From assembly GCA_010015675.1 (NCBI GenBank), contig ML977003.1:368440-432439 (forward strand): DNA of 64,000 nt, given 5' to 3'. The translations under genes were made by a program, and so were the position numbers. The notes below the pieces were generated by a model. The model worked only from the letters and a program-made list of their open reading frames with translations, did not search any database and had not been told where the DNA came from. This document shows, one piece after another, positions 58,211 to 64,000 of the stretch. Source of the stretch: Byssothecium circinans (Eukaryota > Ascomycota > Dothideomycetes > Pleosporales > Massarinaceae). How positions within the stretch are numbered: position 1 is the stretch's first letter; each line of letters begins with the position of its first letter.

Positions 58211-59595
58211 GGTGTGTTATCGTTCAATGTCCTGCTGTGCTTGAGTTGTTGCGTGAGTCTTGGAAGGTGGCACCCGGTGGAGGAGTTAACTGGTATTTGA
58301 AGCACTGGATACTGGGGGTGATGTCAGTTTGGGGGCATGGGTGACTGCTCGTTCTCTTCTCTTTGTCACGATGGTCGCGGCCAACGATAGCCAAATGCGA
58401 CGACATGTGCTCCCAAACATGTCATTGTTGCAAACGCACAGCTACAGCTCCGGCTCCCGACGGCACAGCGCAGGGGACGGGTTCATGGTGTAGTGTGATG
58501 GTCGATGAAAGGGTGACACCGGGCACCAATCTATTACCTACTCGCGTTGATGAGCATGACGGGTCACGGGCGATATTGGCTGCAGTGCTACAGCGCCATG
58601 AGCAAGCATCATGCAAAGGCGCCGCTATCAACGACTCTTCGCGACCGTGCCGTCTATGCATGGATTACGGACGGCAATGAGCGGGCTGTGAAGTGAACGT
58701 GAATGTGAAGGGCTGGCAGTTCGCCGGGGGAGTCACGCGCGTGCTGGAGTTCACGATAAGCGAGTGTGTGCGTGGGACCTTGGGAACATGTCAAAGATGT
58801 AGTCGACGTTACATCTCCCCGACTCCCGACTGGCGGTGGCGGAGAGCGTTGCAAGCGCGGGCCAGCCACTCCCCTAGCGTATTGCTTACATTAGCACGAT
58901 TAGGTACTAGGTGGGTATGTGTGGCTTATCGGCGGCCAGGATGCTCGCTATCGTGAAGCAAAGGAATCCGCATGCTGCGTCTTTCTTTCGCTGGCTGTCC
59001 GGACTCGAGATGTCTGTTTGCATCCATCATCCCAGCCCCAGCCGATGCCCCGCCAGATGGTAAGCCAACCAGTGCCCACCCTCTTCCCGCGCAAGTGCAG
59101 CAGGCCGCCTGCAATAAACCATCCTGCGCAGTGCGCAGTGCGCCGTGGTGTGTTGCGGCCCGGGGTGTGAATCCTATCCAACTAATCTCTTTTCCCGCGC
59201 CTACCTATTATTATTCCAAGACGCAAACTTCAAAGGCTGATATCGTATTGCCGGACCCAAGGGTGTCGCGTGTGTCTGGCGCACTAGAATCCGCCGTGTT
59301 GGCCCAGAGTGGCTAGGGTGGCTAGGCCGGAAGAGACTACAAGGGTTGGAGCCCTGGGAGGTGAATGCTGGACCCTGGCTGACAGCTGCTTAAAATGGCC
59401 TGTGGCCCACCACTCCTGCCTTTACACCTCCTCACGTAGTCGTCGCTGCCGTCAACTGTCTCTGTCGCCAACGCTTCGGTACACATCAATTAAGCCTTTC
59501 CATCGACCGCCGGACCGAAGGCGGCCGTGGTTTTCGACTTTTCCACTACTCTGCATCCTATTCTTGCGTCCTCGCCGACGATATCCTTATACATC
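58211..59595. promoter_or_regulatory. Divergent promoter region, NAG1 / MFS transporter
   Basis: 1.4 kb between outward-facing genes of one presumed pathway, so it should hold shared control sites. I see no TATA box or unambiguous Ndt80-type element; AGACGCAAAC near 59220 is only a partial match to the middle sporulation element consensus. The last 150 bp is a pyrimidine-rich leader of the transporter. Confidence 0.45.
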
Positions 59596-61233
59596 ATGGC
59601 TACCGAAGCAAAGAAAGCCTCCCACGAGGGCAACACGCCCGAGCGCTCGTTCGTCGAGCCCACGGGCACACTGGAGCTGCCCGACTCATGGAAGTACAGG
59701 CGCCTCAGTCTCTTCGGCTTCAAATTCCCCTGGTATGCCTCGCCCCCCACGCAGCTGGTCATTGTGTCCTTCGTCTGCTTCATGTGTCCGGGCATGTTCA
59801 ACGCATTGAACGGCATGGGAGGCGCTGGCCAGCTGGACCCGACCGCCAACAACCGCGCCAACATCGCTCTCTACTCCACCTTCTCCGTGGTCGGTTTCTT
59901 CGCCGGCACCTTCACCAACAAACTCGGCATCCGGACTGCCTTGTCCTTTGGAGGCGTTGGCTATTCCGTCTACGTCGCTTCCTTCCTTTGTTACAACCAC
60001 ACCCACAACCTTGGCTTCACCACGTTTGCGGGTGCGCTTCTTGGTGTGTGCGCCGGCCTGCTGTGGTGCGCGCAGGGTGCCATCATGATGTCCTACCCGC
60101 CTGAGGAATCCAAGGGTCGGTATATTTCGTGGTTTTGGATGATCTTCAACTTGGGTGCTGTGATTGGTAGCTTGGTAAGTTATGCGCGACTTCGGATCCG
60201 CCGTGCTTTGCATTTAAGACATGTTCTGATATGTTGCTAGATTCCGCTTGGACAAAACATGCATGTTGAAAAGGAGGCGCCGGTCAACGACGGAACCTAT
60301 GTTGGTTTTCTCATACTTACGCTCATCGGAGCAGGTTTGGCCTGGACTCTTGTTGATGCAAAGGACGTTGTCCGTCACGATGGCTCCAAGATCATTGTTA
60401 TGATGCACCCCTCGTGGAAGTCGGAGATCTTTGGTCTGTGGGAGACTTTTCAGACGGATCCTTACATCATTGCACTGTTCCCCATGTTCCTGGCTTCTAA
60501 CTGGTTCTACGCCTACCACTTCACCGAGATCAATGCCGCCTACTTCACTGTCCGCACTCGTGCTCTCAATGGAGTTGTCTACTACATCATGCAAATCATT
60601 GGCGCTTATGTCTTTGGCTTTGCCCTCGATTACAAGGGTGTTCGCCGCACAATGCGTGCTAAGATTGCGTGGGTCGCTCTCTTTGCCGTCATCATGATTG
60701 TCTGGGGCCTGGGTTACAAGTTCCAGACGACTTATGACCGCGCATGGGCAAGCAATGAGGCGAACAAGAAGAAGGACTGGAAGGATGACGGATACGGTGG
60801 ACCTTTTGTTCTTTACATGTTCTATGGTTTCACTGATGCCGCGTGGCAGACTTGCGTCTACTGGTATGTGAAACGAAGTGGAGGTGACTCAAAGACACCC
60901 AAGCTAACAAATCATAGGTTCATGGGCTCCTTGACCAACAACGGGCGCAAGCTTGCCAACTTTGCTGGTTTCTACAAGGGCATCCAGTCCGCTGGTAGTG
61001 CCATCACCTGGGCTCTCGACGACAACAAGATTTCCTACATGGCCATGTTTGCGACCAACTGGGGTCTTTTGACCGGCAGTCTGCTCATCGCGCTCCCCGT
61101 CATTCTCTGGAAGGTCGAGGACACGGTCAGCCTCGAGAAGGATGCCGCATTTACCGACGCCACCATCGAGCAAGTTGCGGCCAAGGCCGTCGTCATTCCC
61201 GCGGGCGGCGAGAGGGCAGCAGAGAAAGTCTGA
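59596..61233 (+). CDS. UNC93-like MFS transporter, candidate GlcNAc permease
   Basis: Major-facilitator protein of the fungal UNC93/DUF895 group. Three exons: 59596-60174, 60241-60863 and 60918-61233, giving 505 residues. The cytoplasmic N-terminus is hydrophilic (MATEAKKASHEG). The helices begin near LVIVSFVCFMCPGMFNAL, with family loops GAGQLDPTANNRANIALYS and GFFAGTFTNKLGIRTAL, then LWCAQGAIMMSYPPEESKGR and FWMIFNLGAVIGSL. The second half has ALFPMFLASNWFYAYHFTEI, FALDYKGVRRTMRAK, GFTDAAWQTCVYWFMGSL, GFYKGIQSAGSAITWAL and WGLLTGSLLIALPVILW. The 54-nt second intron is stop-free and divisible by three. Substrate is inferred from the neighbours (deaminase, hexokinase-type kinase): N-acetylglucosamine is likely but not proven. 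The alternative is an orphan UNC93-like carrier. Confidence 0.87.
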
Positions 61234-63025
61234 GGTGACTTCTACTGTGCCAAAGATGGGGTATGGAGTATGTCTATTTGCTTGTCTTGATATTTCTTGT
61301 AAATGCTTCGGCGGAGTGATGATTTTTGCTGCTTTTGAGCGGTCATGATCCTATTCAGGTCTGCACGATATCCCTCTCCTTGATTTTAGCATGGTATGAC
61401 CCGGCATCCGGGTCGACATAATCATTTTAATCCTTGCAATAACTGTACGTGCACACTGATAATTTGATGATGATATTCAAACGGTGAGGTGACACTGTAG
61501 ACGGTCCGGTGACACTGACAGCGTGGACTTCACACCCCTAGTTGGTGTATAAGACAAGCAGTCCAACCGGTATGGAAACCCCGGTGTTTGATTCATCTCG
61601 TAGATTTCTATATCACCCTGGCTGAGCATACCTTCCAATTTAGGCAGTCTGTAAGGCGATCAAAAACCAGATACGCTCGTAAACATGCGACCGGAACTGA
61701 GGTGTTGGTCATTATTACTCCGCAAAATGATACCACCGCTACTACTGTATGTGATGCTAGCATTCCAGTGCGCCGAGCAGCCTTGTCTAGACGTGTGGCC
61801 GAGTGAGACGCTGCGTATTGACTGCAACTCGAGCCAGGGGTCCTCTGTTCCCCGCTTTGCCATTGTCTCAACGCGTGGGCCTGAATAAGCATTCTCTCCG
61901 ATGGTGGTGAACTTGGCTGTGTTACACTCGAGCCCTGGAGGAGAGTCCGGCCCGTGTTTCGACTCTCCACGGCGATGGATTCAGGGCGCCTAGAGAAGAC
62001 GTGACGCGTGGGAGACAATGAGCTAAGTCAGAGTGCGGCAGTGGCTTTAGCGATCGGCCTTGGCGATGCCCATGTGGTGGAGCATGTGTCACGTGCGCCA
62101 ACGCTCACCAAGTACCCGTGCTTATGGCCACGGCTATCTTCAGCCCGCAATCTGCCAAATGCAACTCCATAATTGCGGCTGCACTCTCATACTACCTATT
62201 CGTCAGGAGCGAACATGAAGATTGCGACGCGCCGCCCACAATCTGGTTGAATCGCAGGGCGCGGCAACGGCCGCTGATTTTCTCATGCACCCCTTCTTCA
62301 GGCTAGCACGCCCGTCCTATCTAGGTCTAGCCGGTGAAACGAAGGTAACGGTAGCAATGGCCGGTCGCGACACATCCCCCACCAGCATTCGCCATGACGC
62401 CCTGCAATCCACAATCCACACAATCCAATCCGCGCTCTCTCAAGCGTGCCCGGCTGGCGAGGGCGTGCTGTTTATGCCAGTGCCACTGCAATCCACGCAG
62501 ACTACCCGCAGCCACCCTTACGTTGCGTGCTTCCCCTGCCGTGCCTCAGTGCCTCAGCGGCGGGCTTCTGTCCACTCGTCGGGGATTTCCCTAGGGACTT
62601 CTAGCGGATACAACCCTCTCCCTATATCCCCATAAGCAGTACAACCATGCTTAAGAGCCGTTTGCGACATCGGTCGTCAACTGCCACCGGCACGCCTGAA
62701 TTCTCTGGTCATTGCGGTCCCTAGCACCCGGAGACCTTGCTGCCTCTACTGCGGTGTCTGATATACCGATTCACCTGCAAACGACTGTCCCCCCAACAAC
62801 CTGACCCCGTTGTCACCATCATTAAAACCCATCATCTGCCCCCTCATGCCGCCCCAATTGCTGAAACGCTTCAAAAGCCGCCGTATGACCCATCCCCCGG
62901 AGTCTGACTGCGCTCTCGACCACGACTCCAGCGTTGCTCCCGCCACCGATCGCAGCCGTTGCTGGTATATAAAACCCATGCTTGACTTTTGGCAGAGCCT
63001 GCTCTCGGCTCTTGAACGCATCGCC
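61234..63025. other. Intergenic, MFS transporter / hexokinase-like
   Basis: 1.8 kb. No gene recognised; frames at 61588-61806 and 62222-62635 are spurious in composition. The right part contains the hexokinase promoter, including the TATA-like box listed separately. Confidence 0.45.
62966..62974 (+). promoter_or_regulatory. TATA-like box of the hexokinase-like gene
   Basis: TATATAAAA at 52-60 bp before the ATG at 63026 and only 4 bp before an upstream in-frame ATG at 62978. If functional, transcription would begin downstream of 62978, favouring 63026 or a later Met as start. Confidence 0.5.
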
Positions 63026-64000
63026 ATGCTTCCCTCGCTTATTCACTCGGTGCTCCCGTCACTCCCCTCAAGAAAGCGCGTCCGAGATGTAGTGCGAACC
63101 TACGACCGAACCATGGACGATTTGTTGCGAGAGGTCCAGCGCCTGTTGGAGGCTCCACTCGACCCTGCGAAGCTGCTGCAAATGTCCGGGAGGCTGCAGG
63201 ACCAGTTCGCACCAAAGCTCCAGGCGAGCGACATCTGCATGCTGCCTTCCTACAACCACAAGCTGCCCTCCGGCCTCGAACAGGGCTCCTATCTCGCACT
63301 GGATGTCGGTGGTTCGACTTTCCGTGTGGCTGTGGTGGAGTTGAACGGCAATCAGCCCGGCGCCAAGAGCATGCGCATCGTGAACATGAAGAGCTACAAA
63401 ATCGACAACGCAGTTCGACACCTCCATGGAACTGCTTTCTTCGAATGGATGGCCGAGAAGATCGAGATTGCCATTTCAGACCCGCAGGTGAAGAGCCTCA
63501 ATGGCACGCAGAAATTCGCCATGGGTCTGGCGTGGTCTTTCCCCGTTGAGTATGTCTGACTACCATTGAATGCTGTTATCATCCATTGATCATTTTCCAC
63601 AGGCAAACATCGAGTCGCAGTGGTAATCTGCTCACAATGGGTAAGGGTTTCCTCGCCACTGAGGGCACGCTAGGCCAGGATCTGAGCGAGCTGATCATGG
63701 CACCTTGCAGGAGAAGAGTGAGTTAATGCAGTGCTGATCAACACCATACATAATATTGACATTGGCCTAGAACTTGCCCGTTAGTCTAGATTCAATAGTC
63801 AACGACTCTGCAGCAACACTCCTGTCACGAGCCTACGAAGACCCTGCCACCCGCTTTGCAGTCATCCTTGGAACAGGCTTCAACATCGCCGTGCACCTGC
63901 CGACATCGACTCTTGCAAGCTCAAAATACAAGGGCTATCCCGACAAATGGCTCAACGAAGCCGAACACGTTCTCGTCAACACCGAACTCAGCATGTTTGG
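63026..64000 (+). CDS. Divergent hexokinase, candidate GlcNAc kinase (partial)
   Basis: The 5' part of a hexokinase-family sugar kinase, cut by the window edge. Exons so far: 63026-63549, 63603-63717 and 63771-64000 onward. The first phosphate motif is [17 protein letters not shown]; the sugar-binding strand is [20 protein letters not shown] replaces the usual TKGF but keeps Lys; [10 protein letters not shown] keeps the catalytic Asp; [13 protein letters not shown] is the second phosphate motif. NTELSMFG follows at the edge. The sequence differs from glucose hexokinases (no VNDTVGT or GTGCNA) and looks like the branch containing fungal GlcNAc kinases (Candida Hxk1, Trichoderma Hxk3) and atypical hexokinases (HxkC/HxkD). 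Position beside glucosamine-6-phosphate deaminase and a transporter favours GlcNAc kinase. The start is uncertain: Met at 62978 gives 16 more residues; a longer frame opens at 62810. Confidence 0.85.

Noticed and set aside
61780..61870. tRNA-like GGCCGAGTGAGACGC segment
   Set aside because: It resembles the D-arm of Ser/Leu tRNAs, but no T-arm or acceptor-stem pairing is found downstream.

Overview
This window is nuclear DNA of a filamentous ascomycete fungus (Pezizomycotina; Dothideomycetes is my guess, not proven). The genes are monocistronic and sit on both strands. Most introns are 45-70 nt with GTRNGY donors and CTAAC/CTAAT/CTGAC branch sites. The gene set is fungal: an AA9 lytic polysaccharide monooxygenase, AIM21, TVP18, SFH5, SCH9 and a UvsB-type ATR kinase. 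I found no rRNA, tRNA, CRISPR array or intact transposon. Exon borders were read by hand from splice signals, reading phase and protein continuity. Where I give a spliced length, the exons sum to a whole number of codons.

Layout. 0.5-15 kb: an SRR1-like protein (-), the 12-exon ATR/Mec1/UvsB checkpoint kinase (-), COX16 (+), and HMG-CoA synthase (-). 15-25 kb: a long gap, a 776-residue single-pass membrane protein (+), a secreted AA9 LPMO (+), then two minus-strand F-box-like genes, one of them only a fragment. 25-32 kb: tRNA adenosine deaminase subunit TAD2 (-), Golgi protein TVP18 (+), and actin-regulator AIM21 (+). 33-41 kb: glutaminyl-peptide cyclotransferase (-), a MaoC-type hydratase (-), and the AGC kinase SCH9/SckA (-). 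42-49 kb: NC2-beta (+), ESCRT-III DID2/CHMP1 (+), a short-chain dehydrogenase (+), a small inverted-repeat element, and a protein kinase with an ankyrin-like tail (+). 49-56 kb: an RRM protein (-), the Sec14-type lipid transfer protein SFH5 (-), and a TMEM135-like membrane protein (-).

56.8-64 kb: glucosamine-6-phosphate deaminase (-), an UNC93-type MFS transporter (+), and the 5' part of a divergent hexokinase (+), which runs off the right edge. These three neighbours match the core of the fungal N-acetylglucosamine utilisation cluster (uptake, phosphorylation, deamination to fructose-6-phosphate). This is the one place in the window where the genes appear to work together. The rest is a housekeeping region with no other obvious functional grouping.

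Main second-look items: the GlcNAc cluster; a deaminase start codon that appears split by an intron; a 16-nt microexon in TVP18; a 258-bp inverted-repeat element whose arms differ only by C/T transitions; two stop-free introns of 3n length; and a long 5' intron in SCH9 that holds an in-frame alternative start.
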